A stretch of 39,002 nt of DNA from CAZVRZ01 sp964629965 (GTDB lineage: Bacteria; Chloroflexota; Anaerolineae; Anaerolineales; UBA4823), in NCBI GenBank assembly GCA_964629965.1, contig CAZVRZ010000036.1:1-39002 (forward strand), written 5' to 3'. A program made the position numbers and the translations under genes. This document shows, one piece after another, positions 1-7,474 of the stretch. Numbering within the stretch: the stretch's first letter is position 1; each line of letters starts with the position of its first letter. The notes beneath the pieces are model-generated. The model searched no databases. It was not told where the DNA came from and was given only the letters and a program-made list of their open reading frames with translations.

Positions 1-139
1 AGGTTGTAAACAACGGTTTTTGCCAGTTGCTCATGCCTGTCCAGACTGTCAAAACATAGATATCGAGATCATTTCGGGTGAAGAGTTTTACGTCGAGGCA
101 ATCGATATCGAAACCGAGACATCCGAACCTACACAATAA
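1..139 (+). CDS. hypA: HypA, nickel metallochaperone, C-terminal part only (5' truncated by window edge)
   Basis: Reading frame 2 gives the last ~45 residues of a HypA/HybF protein, ending at a TAA at 137-139. The visible part has a Cys (codon 5-7) that should be the second Cys of the first CxxC pair, then the second pair CPDC. In HypA these pairs form the structural zinc site beside an N-terminal nickel site, which is outside the window. HypA hands Ni to the NiFe-hydrogenase large subunit together with HypB. The tail is acidic (GEEFYVEAIDIE, then ETETSEPTQ). It is the first visible gene of the hyp operon and hypB starts 4 bases after its stop. Identification rests on a fragment, but the CxxC pattern, the EFxV-E-ID type ending and the hypB neighbour agree. 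Confidence 0.85.
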   Translation, partial: GCKQRFLPVAHACPDCQNIDIEIISGEEFYVEAIDIETETSEPTQ

Positions 140-143
140 TAAT

Positions 144-818
144 ATGAGCCGTAGAATCACAATCGTAGAGAATATCCTTGATGCAAACAATCAACTGGCC
201 GGTCGCATCCGGCAGCGCCTGGATCAGCAGCGTGTTTTTTCGCTGAACATTATGGCTTCGCCAGGAGCCGGCAAAACATCATTGATCGAGCAAACCTTGC
301 ACCGGTTGAAGGATCAACTGAGGATCGCGGTGATCGATGGAGATATCACCAGCAGCCTGGACGCAGACCGCGCTGCTGCGGCGGGAGCAAAGGCTATCCA
401 GATCAACACAGGTGGAGAATGCCATCTTGATGCCGTGATGCTCGATACCGCTCTTGAAAAACTTACCTTAAACGACATCGATCTGTTAATAGTAGAAAAC
501 GTTGGGAACCTGGTTTGCCCGGCCAGCTTCAAGCTGGGAACACATCGAAATGTACTGGTAGCCTCCTTACCCGAAGGAGATGATAAACCCTATAAATATC
601 CAGGTATGTACCGTGGTGTGGATGTCCTGGTGCTCAACAAAATCGATCTCCAACCTTACGTGGAATTTAATATGGATTTCTTCTTGCGCGGCGTGGAAAT
701 ACTAAACCCGGGCATTATTACTTTCTTCGTTTCCTGTCGCACCGGCGCCGGCCTGGATCAATGGACAGAGTGGCTTACAGACCGGGTGCGGGAACACAAA
801 GAAGAAGCGGAAAAGTAA
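144..818 (+). CDS. hypB: HypB, GTPase for nickel insertion into NiFe-hydrogenase
   Basis: Protein of 224 residues if started at ATG 144. The frame is open from an ATG at 78, but that start would lie inside hypA, and MSRRITIVEN at 144 is where the family normally begins. The P-loop ASPGAGKT lies at residues 38-45, the metal-site motif GGECHLDA around C93/H94, the third conserved Cys in ENVGNLVCPA around residue 125, and the GTPase specificity motif NKID at ~165-168. HypB is a SIMIBI-class GTPase that works with HypA to load nickel. There is no His-rich N-terminal nickel store and no N-terminal CxxCGC site, so this is the short form. No Shine-Dalgarno is visible before ATG 144, so translation is probably coupled to hypA, which ends 4 bases upstream. 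Confidence 0.95.
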   Translation: MSRRITIVENILDANNQLAGRIRQRLDQQRVFSLNIMASPGAGKTSLIEQTLHRLKDQLRIAVIDGDITSSLDADRAAAAGAKAIQINTGGECHLDAVMLDTALEKLTLNDIDLLIVENVGNLVCPASFKLGTHRNVLVASLPEGDDKPYKYPGMYRGVDVLVLNKIDLQPYVEFNMDFFLRGVEILNPGIITFFVSCRTGAGLDQWTEWLTDRVREHKEEAEK

Positions 819-821
819 CCG

Positions 822-3191
822 ATGGCATCTGTCGCCTGCCGGCGCATCATGATCACTGGCATTGTTCAGGGGGTCGGCTTTCGTCCCTTTGTTTACAACC
901 TGGCAAAGAAATACGCGTTAGCAGGCTGGGTGCAAAACACATCATCCGGCGTCATCATCGAAGTAGAAGGCTCTACTGATCTGTTGAAGCTCTTCACCGG
1001 CGCACTCACAACAGAGGCGCCGCCGCTCGCAGATATTCATACCCTCAAATCAGAGGATATCTCCACCCAGGGATATACCGGCTTTCGGATCAACGATTCG
1101 CAGACCCAGGCGGGTGCATTCCAGCCAATATCGCCGGATATCTGCACCTGCCCCGACTGCCTGGTGGAGTTGTTCGATTCAAGCGACCGGCGCTATCGTT
1201 ACCCCTTCATCAACTGCACCAACTGTGGGCCGCGCTACACCATCATTCAAGACATACCCTACGACCGGCCAAACACTACCATGGATACATTCGCAATGTG
1301 TCCCGACTGCCAGAAAGAATATCACGATCCATCTAATCGACGCTTTCACGCCCAGCCGGTCGCCTGCCCCACCTGTGGGCCCAAGGTCTGGGTTGAGGCT
1401 TCCAAATATTTGAACCAATCACTTCCACTTTATGAAAACGACAGGGCTGTTGTCTACACGCAATACGCACTGTTTAAGGGTCTGATTGGAGCAATCAAGG
1501 GCTTGGGAGGCTTTCACCTGGCCTGTGACGCCACCCAGACGAAAGCTGTAACCGAACTGCGCCGGCGAAAGCTGCGAGTCGACAAGCCGTTTGCCGTGAT
1601 GATGCCTGACATAGAAACCGTACAACAGCATTGTCATATCACAGAAGAAGAAAGCCTCTTGTTAGATTCCCACGAGCGACCGATCGTACTCTTACGCCGC
1701 CGCAGCCATTCGCCGATCGCCGAGGCAGTGGCGCCTCAACAAGATACGCTGGGAGTGATGCTCCCATACACCCCGCTGCACTATCTACTGTTCTCACAGC
1801 CACCGGAGAAGATTGCCAGCGAAGTCGGATTTGCGGCGGACGAACGACCTGTCCAGGCACTGGTCATGACCAGCGGGAACTGGGCCGAAGAACCGATCGC
1901 TACCGAAAACAGTGAAGCACAGGAAAGATTAGCAAAACTGGCTGATTTCTTCTTGATGCACAACCGCCCAATCCACATCCGCTGCGACGACTCGGTTGTA
2001 CGGGTCTTGACGATCCAACAGAATAAGGAAGAAAAGCCCAGGAACTTGTACTCGCTCCGGCGATCGCGAGGATATGCACCCTACCCTGTCGGTTTGCCCT
2101 GGGATAGCCAATCCATATTGGCAGGCGGGGGTGAACTTAAAAATACATTTTGCCTGGCGCAAGGGCGGTATGCTTTTCTCAGCCACCACATCGGCGATTT
2201 GCAAAACTACGAAACACTGCAGGCATTCGAGATGGGCATTGCCCATTTCGAGAAATTATTCCATGTGCAGCCGGCGATCCTGGCGCACGATCTGCACCCA
2301 GACTATCTCTCAACACGTTACATTCTCGAACGGGCGGAGCGAGAGAACCTGAAGGCGATCGGCATCCAACACCACCATGCGCACATCGCTGCCTGCATGG
2401 CTGAAAACAAGCTGCCTGCTGGCCAGGCAGTGATCGGTATTGCATTGGACGGCACCGGTTATGGAGACGATAGCTGCATCTGGGGAGGCGAAATTCTCAT
2501 AGCTACCATGCGGGGGTACCAACGCGCCCGTCACCTGGAATACATGCCCTTGCCCGGCGGAGACGCCGCCACCCGCAAACCAGCTCGCATCGCCCTGGCC
2601 TACCTCTGGAAAGCAGGCGTACCCTGGGAAGAGGAGTTTGCCTGCTGCCGGGCGTTATGTGCGGAAGAGAGAACGCTGCTGCGGGCGCAGCTCGAGCACC
2701 AGATCAACACGCCTTTTACTTCCAGCGCGGGACGCCTTTTCGATGCCGTGGCGGCTCTGGCGGGCGTGAGGCAAACGGTCAGCTACGAGGCGCAAGCTGC
2801 CATCGAATTGGAAGCGGCGGCGGCACCAGACGAGAAAAGTGAATACTCATTCCCGCAGGATGGACAGGCAGCCGCCATGCCGGTCGTCTCGCTCATCCAG
2901 TCGGTTGCCGAGGATGTGCAGCAGCACACGCCGGTGAGCATTCTATCCGCTCGTTTTCATAACACCGTGGCTAGGATTGTATGTTATCATGCAAAGTCGC
3001 TGCGCCAGGAAACCGGCATCCAGCAGGTTGTTTTGAGCGGCGGCGTCTGGCAAAATATGTTACTGCTGAAACGCTCCTACCAAATGCTCACCAAGCAAGG
3101 TTTTCAGGTATGGACACACAGCCGGGTTCCAACGAATGATGGCGGCATTTCCTTGGGGCAAGCCGTCATCGCTCACCACCAAGATCAATAG
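822..3191 (+). CDS. hypF: HypF, carbamoyltransferase for the hydrogenase cyanide ligands
   Basis: 789 residues, normal to slightly long for HypF. It has an N-terminal acylphosphatase domain (~1-92) with GIVQGVGFRPFVY. Two zinc fingers follow (~108-185), starting CTCPDC, CTNCGP, CPDC and CPTCGP. Next is a YrdC-like nucleotide-binding domain (~200-390, KGLGGFHLACDA and VMTSGN) and a C-terminal Kae1-like domain with the metal motif HHHAHIAACMAE, then LDGTGYGDD and LSGGVWQN. HypF uses carbamoyl phosphate and ATP to make a carbamoyl-adenylate and transfers the carbamoyl group to the C-terminal Cys of HypE. It acts in the cytosol. The start ATG lies 3 bases after the hypB stop and hypC follows after 17 bases. 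All domains look intact. Confidence 0.97.
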   Translation: MASVACRRIMITGIVQGVGFRPFVYNLAKKYALAGWVQNTSSGVIIEVEGSTDLLKLFTGALTTEAPPLADIHTLKSEDISTQGYTGFRINDSQTQAGAFQPISPDICTCPDCLVELFDSSDRRYRYPFINCTNCGPRYTIIQDIPYDRPNTTMDTFAMCPDCQKEYHDPSNRRFHAQPVACPTCGPKVWVEASKYLNQSLPLYENDRAVVYTQYALFKGLIGAIKGLGGFHLACDATQTKAVTELRRRKLRVDKPFAVMMPDIETVQQHCHITEEESLLLDSHERPIVLLRRRSHSPIAEAVAPQQDTLGVMLPYTPLHYLLFSQPPEKIASEVGFAADERPVQALVMTSGNWAEEPIATENSEAQERLAKLADFFLMHNRPIHIRCDDSVVRVLTIQQNKEEKPRNLYSLRRSRGYAPYPVGLPWDSQSILAGGGELKNTFCLAQGRYAFLSHHIGDLQNYETLQAFEMGIAHFEKLFHVQPAILAHDLHPDYLSTRYILERAERENLKAIGIQHHHAHIAACMAENKLPAGQAVIGIALDGTGYGDDSCIWGGEILIATMRGYQRARHLEYMPLPGGDAATRKPARIALAYLWKAGVPWEEEFACCRALCAEERTLLRAQLEHQINTPFTSSAGRLFDAVAALAGVRQTVSYEAQAAIELEAAAAPDEKSEYSFPQDGQAAAMPVVSLIQSVAEDVQQHTPVSILSARFHNTVARIVCYHAKSLRQETGIQQVVLSGGVWQNMLLLKRSYQMLTKQGFQVWTHSRVPTNDGGISLGQAVIAHHQDQ

Positions 3192-3208
3192 CGCTCAGGA
3201 GAAAGATC

Positions 3209-3454
3209 ATGTGCTTAGCAGTGCCCGGAAAAATCATTGCCATCTTCGAAAAAGACGGCTTAAAAATGGGAACGATCGACTTTGGCGGCGCCACGCGTGA
3301 AGCCTGCCTGGCATATGTACCGCAAGCCGAGGTGGGACAATACACCACCATTCACGTAGGCTTTGCCTTGAACATCATCAATGAAAAGGAAGCGCTCGAA
3401 ACCCTGGCGTTGATCCAAGATATCCCCGATCTCCGCAACAACTTAGAGCTATGA
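3209..3454 (+). CDS. hypC: HypC/HybG chaperone for the Fe(CN)2CO unit
   Basis: An 81-residue small beta-barrel protein beginning MCLAVPGKI, the HypC signature. Cys2, exposed after Met removal, is the iron ligand used in the HypC-HypD complex and in docking to the hydrogenase large subunit. A good ribosome site (CAGGAGA) lies a few bases before the ATG. hypD begins 4 bases after its stop, which fits the known HypC-HypD partnership. Length and motif are typical of the family. Confidence 0.97.
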   Translation: MCLAVPGKIIAIFEKDGLKMGTIDFGGATREACLAYVPQAEVGQYTTIHVGFALNIINEKEALETLALIQDIPDLRNNLEL

Positions 3455-3458
3455 GTCG

Positions 3459-4541
3459 ATGAAACACGTTCGTGAATATCGCAATCCCAACCTGGTCAAA
3501 GGTCTCGCCAGGGAAATCAAGCGCACCATCAGCCGCCCCTGGGTGGTGATGGAAATATGCGGCGGGCAGACCCACGCCATTGTCCGTCACGGGCTGGACC
3601 AACTATTACCCGAAGCGCTTGAGTTGGTGCACGGACCCGGCTGCCCGGTGTGTGTCACATCTCTTGAACTGATCGACAAAGCGCTGGCCATTGCCCAGAT
3701 GCCAGGCGTGATCTTCACCTCGTATGGCGACATGCTGCGCGTACCCGGTACATCGCAAGACCTGTTCAATATCCGGGCAAACGGTGGGGACGTGCGGGTA
3801 GTTTATTCGCCGCTCGATGCAGTACAAATAGCGCAGGAAAATCCTGATAAGCAGGTAGTATTCTTTGCCATCGGATTCGAAACCACCGCACCGGCCAATG
3901 CCATGAGCATCCTTCAAGCGCAGGCCAAAGGTTTGAAAAACTACAGCGTCTTAGCATCGCACGTGCGGGTGCCACCAGCCATGCGTTCGATCTTGAACTC
4001 GCCGGGCAACCGCGTACAGGCTTTCCTGGCTGCCGGGCATGTTTGCGCTGTGATGGGCTTCTGGGAATATCCATCGATCGCCCAGGCATATCGTGTCCCA
4101 ATCGTTGTCACCGGTTTTGAACCGGTAGACCTTTTGAACGGGCTGCTCATGACCATTCGCCAGTTGGAAGCCGGTGCAGCAGAAGTCGAAAACGCATACC
4201 CGCGGGTTGTCAGCTACCAGGGCAACCAGGCCGCCCAAGAAGTGATCCAAAAAACCTTCATGGAATGCGATCGCAATTGGCGCGGCATCGGCCTGATCCC
4301 TCTCAGCGGCTGGAAGATCCGGTCGGAATATGCTGAGTTCGATGCCGAGGCGCGTTTCGACATCGGCAGCATTAAATCTCAGGAATCGCTCCTGTGCATC
4401 TCCGGGCAGATCTTGCAGGGTCTCCGCAAGCCTCCAGATTGCCCGGCTTTTGGGAAAGAGTGTATCCCGGAACACCCGCTTGGTGCTACAATGGTGTCAT
4501 CGGAAGGCGCCTGTGCAGCATACTATCGCTACCGGCAATGA
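3459..4541 (+). CDS. hypD: HypD, iron-sulfur scaffold for Fe(CN)2CO assembly
   Basis: 360 residues, normal for HypD. Visible family motifs are MEICGGQTHAI (residues ~31-41) with its redox Cys, the second Cys pair in HGPGCPVCVT (~60-69), GFETTAP (~142), AGHVCAVMG, and a C-terminal segment running from C-IPEHPLGA to SSEGACAAYYRY that carries Fe-S ligand cysteines. HypD holds the iron while cyanide from HypE and CO are added. It works with HypC, encoded immediately upstream. The C-terminal motif reads GAT where some homologues have GAC. This position varies in the family, so no loss of function is claimed. The next gene starts 25 bases downstream behind CAGGAGA. Confidence 0.97.
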   Translation: MKHVREYRNPNLVKGLAREIKRTISRPWVVMEICGGQTHAIVRHGLDQLLPEALELVHGPGCPVCVTSLELIDKALAIAQMPGVIFTSYGDMLRVPGTSQDLFNIRANGGDVRVVYSPLDAVQIAQENPDKQVVFFAIGFETTAPANAMSILQAQAKGLKNYSVLASHVRVPPAMRSILNSPGNRVQAFLAAGHVCAVMGFWEYPSIAQAYRVPIVVTGFEPVDLLNGLLMTIRQLEAGAAEVENAYPRVVSYQGNQAAQEVIQKTFMECDRNWRGIGLIPLSGWKIRSEYAEFDAEARFDIGSIKSQESLLCISGQILQGLRKPPDCPAFGKECIPEHPLGATMVSSEGACAAYYRYRQ

Positions 4542-4566
4542 TTCGTTCACTTCAGGAGATTAATAA

Positions 4567-5016
4567 ATGGCAACAAAATCGTCTGTCGATCAATTCATTT
4601 CCCAGGAAAGCCTGGCCGTGGTTGGCGTTTCTCGCAATTCGACCAAGTTTGGCAACGCCATCTACCAAACGCTCAAGAAAAACGGCCATAAGGTATATCC
4701 TATCAACGCCAACGCAGAACAAATCCAGGGAGATACCTGCTATCCATCCCTGAGCGCCCTGCCCGTCAAAGTGGGAGGCGTGGTGATCGTGGTGTCTCCT
4801 GATAAAACCGAAGGCATTGTCAAAGAGGCCATTGACCTGGGCATTAAAAATATCTGGATGCAGCAAGGCGCAGAGTCTGCCGCAGCCATCCAATATTGCC
4901 AGGAAAAACAGGTCAACTTGATCCACGGCGAATGTGTCTTGATGTTTGACAAGCCCGCCTTTCCCCACACGATACACCGTTGGATCTGGGGGTTGATCGG
5001 CAAACTCCCCAAATAG
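4567..5016 (+). CDS. CoA-binding domain protein (YccU-like), within the hyp operon
   Basis: 149 residues forming a single CoA_binding_2 Rossmann domain. Its visible features are SLAVVGVSRNSTKFGN (nucleotide loop, ~15-30), the strand KVYPINANAEQI (~42-53), GGVVIVVSPDKT, GIKNIWMQQGAES and the closing segment NLIHGECVLMF. The family is widespread and binds CoA or a related nucleotide, but its physiological role is not established. A Shine-Dalgarno (CAGGAGA) lies ~10 bases before the ATG. It sits between hypD and hypE with only 3 bases to hypE, so it should be co-transcribed with hydrogenase maturation genes. Whether it has a role there is unknown. It could be a redox or CoA-linked partner or simply an operon passenger. 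Confidence 0.9.
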   Translation: MATKSSVDQFISQESLAVVGVSRNSTKFGNAIYQTLKKNGHKVYPINANAEQIQGDTCYPSLSALPVKVGGVVIVVSPDKTEGIVKEAIDLGIKNIWMQQGAESAAAIQYCQEKQVNLIHGECVLMFDKPAFPHTIHRWIWGLIGKLPK

Positions 5017-5019
5017 ATC

Positions 5020-6087
5020 ATGGATGACACAATCTCGATCCAAGGAGCCGTCTGCCTCGTTCCGCTGCCCCACTCCGACAAGATCGTGCTCGGTCACGGC
5101 AGCGGCGGGCGCATGTCACACGAGCTGATCCAAAAAATCTTCCGGCCATTCCTGGATAACCCAATCCTGGCAGCAGCAGACGATGCCGGCGTAATAACCC
5201 TTCCCAACCAGCCCTCGCAGCGCATGGCGATCAGCACCGACGCACACGTGGTATCGCCTCTCTTCTTTCGCGGCGGCGATATTGGCCGGCTGGCAATCTG
5301 CGGCACGGTAAATGATATCGCCATGATGGGCGCCAGGCCGCTTTACCTGACTGCCAGCTTCATCCTAGAAGAGGGGCTAGACATCGCCATCCTGGAGCGC
5401 GTGGTGTGCTCGATGAAAGCTGCGGCCCAAGAGGCAGGCATCCAGGTGGTTGCTGGGGATACCAAGGTAGTGCAAAAAGGCAAGGCCGATGGCTTATACA
5501 TCAGCACCAGCGGGATCGGTGTGATAGATGCAAGCATCGAGATCAGCGGATCGGCCGCGCAAGCAGGCGATCAGATCATCCTATCCGGTCCCATCGGCGA
5601 CCATGGCATCGCCGTATTGGCGGCCCGCGGCGAACTGGGCTTGACAGTCGATGTTGCCAGCGATGTCGCACCCCTCAATCATTTGGTGGCCGATATGCTT
5701 CAAGCCAGCCCAAAGATCCATGTGCTGCGCGATCCCACCCGCGGCGGTTTGGCTACCACGCTGAACGAGATTGCTCAGCAGTCCAAAGTTGGCATGCGCA
5801 TCTACGAAGATAGGATCAAGGTCAGGCCCCCGGTGCAGGCAGCCTGCGAGATGCTCGGCTTCGATCCACTCTACATTGCCAACGAAGGAAAACTGATCGC
5901 CTGCGCCGCCCCAGATGCCGCCGAAAAAATACTAGCAGCCATGCAGCACAACAAGTACGGCATAGATGCTGCGATCATTGGCGAGGTCATTGCAGAACCG
6001 CCAGGCCGGGTATTATTGCAAACAGAGATCGGAGCCAACCGGATTGTAGATATGCTGGCTGGCGAACTGCTGCCGCGCATTTGTTGA
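5020..6087 (+). CDS. hypE: HypE, carbamoyl dehydratase (cyanide donor)
   Basis: 355 residues of the PurM/AIR-synthase-like fold. It has the N-terminal GHGSGGRMSHELI loop (~27-39), the AISTDAHVV nucleotide motif, GGDIGRLA-CGTVNDIAMMGA, VAGDTKVV and DPTRGGLATTLNEIA. The protein ends in PRIC, the essential C-terminal Cys. HypF carbamoylates this Cys and HypE dehydrates it with ATP to thiocyanate, which gives the CN ligands passed to HypC-HypD. An intact PRIC end argues for a functional copy. The start follows the CoA-binding gene by 3 bases. The gene ends 6 bases from the convergent methyltransferase stop, so there is no room for a separate terminator. Confidence 0.97.
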   Translation: MDDTISIQGAVCLVPLPHSDKIVLGHGSGGRMSHELIQKIFRPFLDNPILAAADDAGVITLPNQPSQRMAISTDAHVVSPLFFRGGDIGRLAICGTVNDIAMMGARPLYLTASFILEEGLDIAILERVVCSMKAAAQEAGIQVVAGDTKVVQKGKADGLYISTSGIGVIDASIEISGSAAQAGDQIILSGPIGDHGIAVLAARGELGLTVDVASDVAPLNHLVADMLQASPKIHVLRDPTRGGLATTLNEIAQQSKVGMRIYEDRIKVRPPVQAACEMLGFDPLYIANEGKLIACAAPDAAEKILAAMQHNKYGIDAAIIGEVIAEPPGRVLLQTEIGANRIVDMLAGELLPRIC

Positions 6088-6093
6088 CAGGCT

Positions 6094-6960
6094 CTAGGCC
6101 GCTTCTTTAGCCGCCAGGCTCGCTTGCAGCTTTTTGTAATAACGGATGTAGCGCATCCCATAATCGTCTTTTCCCAGCACAAGATCAGCTGCGCGTACCA
6201 GTTCGGTTATTTTTATAGGGTCCGTGATGGCACAAGTAGCGCCGGCGCCCATGGCCAGCGCCAGGAATGCCTGATTGACCAACATCCGGTCCGGCAGGCC
6301 AAAAGACACGTTACTGGCGCCAAGGTTGATATTTGCGCCCAGCTTTTCGTGGATCAATTCAATCGTTTTCAACGTGACCAACCCAGCCTGGCTGTCCGAG
6401 CCCACCGCCATCACCAATGGGTCGATGATCACGTCTTCTTGAGGAATGCCGATCTGAACGGCGCGCTCAAGGATCTTTTCGGCCACCGCCAGCCTAGCTT
6501 CCGGTGTGCCCGGAATACCGGTGTCATCCAGGATCAACCCGATCACCGCCGCGCCGCGATCTTTCACCAGCGGCAAAACACTCTGCAGGCGCTCCGCTTC
6601 TCCGCTGACCGAATTGACCAGCGGCTTGCCCGGGGCAGCCTCGAGACCAGCGCGCAGCGCGGCAGGGTTTGGCGAATCGATGCAGAGAGGCACATCTACC
6701 CAACCAGCGACCATCTCGATCACCTGCTTCATCAAAACCACATCGTCCAATCCTGGAACCCCCACGTTCACATCCAGCATATCTGCGCCGGCATCTACCT
6801 GAGTCATAGCCAGGTTGTGCACATATTCATAGTCCCCAGATTGAAGCGCCTCGGCCATTTTCTTGCGCCCGGTAGGATTAAGCTTCTCGCCAATAATGAC
6901 AAAAGTACCCTCCGAACTAATTGTGACGGTTTTCTTGTTACTGCGAAGAACAGTTTTCAT
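6094..6960 (-). CDS. Methyltetrahydrofolate:corrinoid-type methyltransferase (pterin-binding TIM barrel)
   Basis: 288 residues with the pterin-binding (DHPS/MeTr) fold. Visible motifs are VIIGEKLNPTGRKKM (~21-35), ADMLDVNVGVPG (~59-70), the substrate strand CIDSPNPAALRAGLE (~93-107), VNSVSGE, IGLILDDTGIP, DVIIDPLVMAVGSD and INLGASNVSFGLPDR (~212-226). The family moves a methyl group between methyl-tetrahydrofolate (or another methyl donor) and a corrinoid protein, as AcsE does in the Wood-Ljungdahl pathway and as partners of demethylases do. A clear GGAGG site lies before the ATG on the - strand. The upstream gene on the same strand is a small unknown protein. No corrinoid protein is in the window, so the donor and partner cannot be named. 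Dihydropteroate synthase is unlikely given the AcsE-like motif set. Confidence 0.85.
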   Translation of the reverse strand: MKTVLRSNKKTVTISSEGTFVIIGEKLNPTGRKKMAEALQSGDYEYVHNLAMTQVDAGADMLDVNVGVPGLDDVVLMKQVIEMVAGWVDVPLCIDSPNPAALRAGLEAAPGKPLVNSVSGEAERLQSVLPLVKDRGAAVIGLILDDTGIPGTPEARLAVAEKILERAVQIGIPQEDVIIDPLVMAVGSDSQAGLVTLKTIELIHEKLGANINLGASNVSFGLPDRMLVNQAFLALAMGAGATCAITDPIKITELVRAADLVLGKDDYGMRYIRYYKKLQASLAAKEAA

Positions 6961-7034
6961 GCGGATACCTCCAGAGAAAATCTTATGCCATTAACGGCGA
7001 TCACCCGATCCAAGATCGGGAAAACTTTGTCCAG

Positions 7035-7328
7035 TCACTTCTTGCAACTCGCCTTAGTCTTTTTATCAGGTATTGAAAATCCAGGGAACTGAGGTGCGCC
7101 CATTGAGCGCATGCGCTCTTCCTCAGACGGCCCGCCCAAACGCGGCCCCTCCACCCATTGGCCGCCATCCAGCGCATCCGTTGCCAGGTTCAAAGCTTCC
7201 TCGAGTGAATTGGCCCACAAGGTGCGCGCAAACGGCTGTACATCGGCAGGATTAACCTTCCCGGTCTTGCCAGCCTTGCGCACCGCTTTCAAAGGTATGA
7301 ATAATCCTTCCACAAAAAATGGTTTCAC
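7035..7328 (-). CDS. Small conserved-looking protein of unknown function upstream of the methyltransferase
   Basis: I do not recognise this family. The frame is open from an ATG at 7343, but a GTG at 7328 is the better start. A perfect GGAGG (7335-7339 on the - strand) lies 6 bases before it, and this motif would fall inside the coding region if the ATG were used. From the GTG the product is ~97 residues, starting (M)KPFFVEGLFIPLKAV. A middle segment, FARTLWANSLEEALNLATDA, looks like an amphipathic helix pair. The tail is rich in Gly/Pro/Lys and ends KASCKK. It has no signal peptide or membrane segment. It lies 74 bases upstream of the methyltransferase on the same strand, so it is probably co-transcribed. 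A role in C1 metabolism would be a guess. Confidence 0.6.
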   Translation of the reverse strand: MKPFFVEGLFIPLKAVRKAGKTGKVNPADVQPFARTLWANSLEEALNLATDALDGGQWVEGPRLGGPSEEERMRSMGAPQFPGFSIPDKKTKASCKK

Positions 7329-7474
7329 CGAAGCCCTCCGCATCGTCTATTATACCCGAACCTATCTGTAACCAGTTTCTCTATCGCATTGAGAAATCCT
7401 TCCTAGCGCTCAAGAATGCTTTCTTGTACGATCATGGTAGAGAAATTCATCCCCACACAAACAAGGAGAGCAAC

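Noticed and set aside
3951..4475. 174-codon open frame on the - strand
   Set aside because: It is antisense to hypD, which is full length with all motifs.
6124..7092. 322-codon open frame on the + strand
   Set aside because: It is antisense to the methyltransferase, is rich in His/Gln/Arg with no recognisable motif, and has no ribosome site. The opposite strand has full family motifs.
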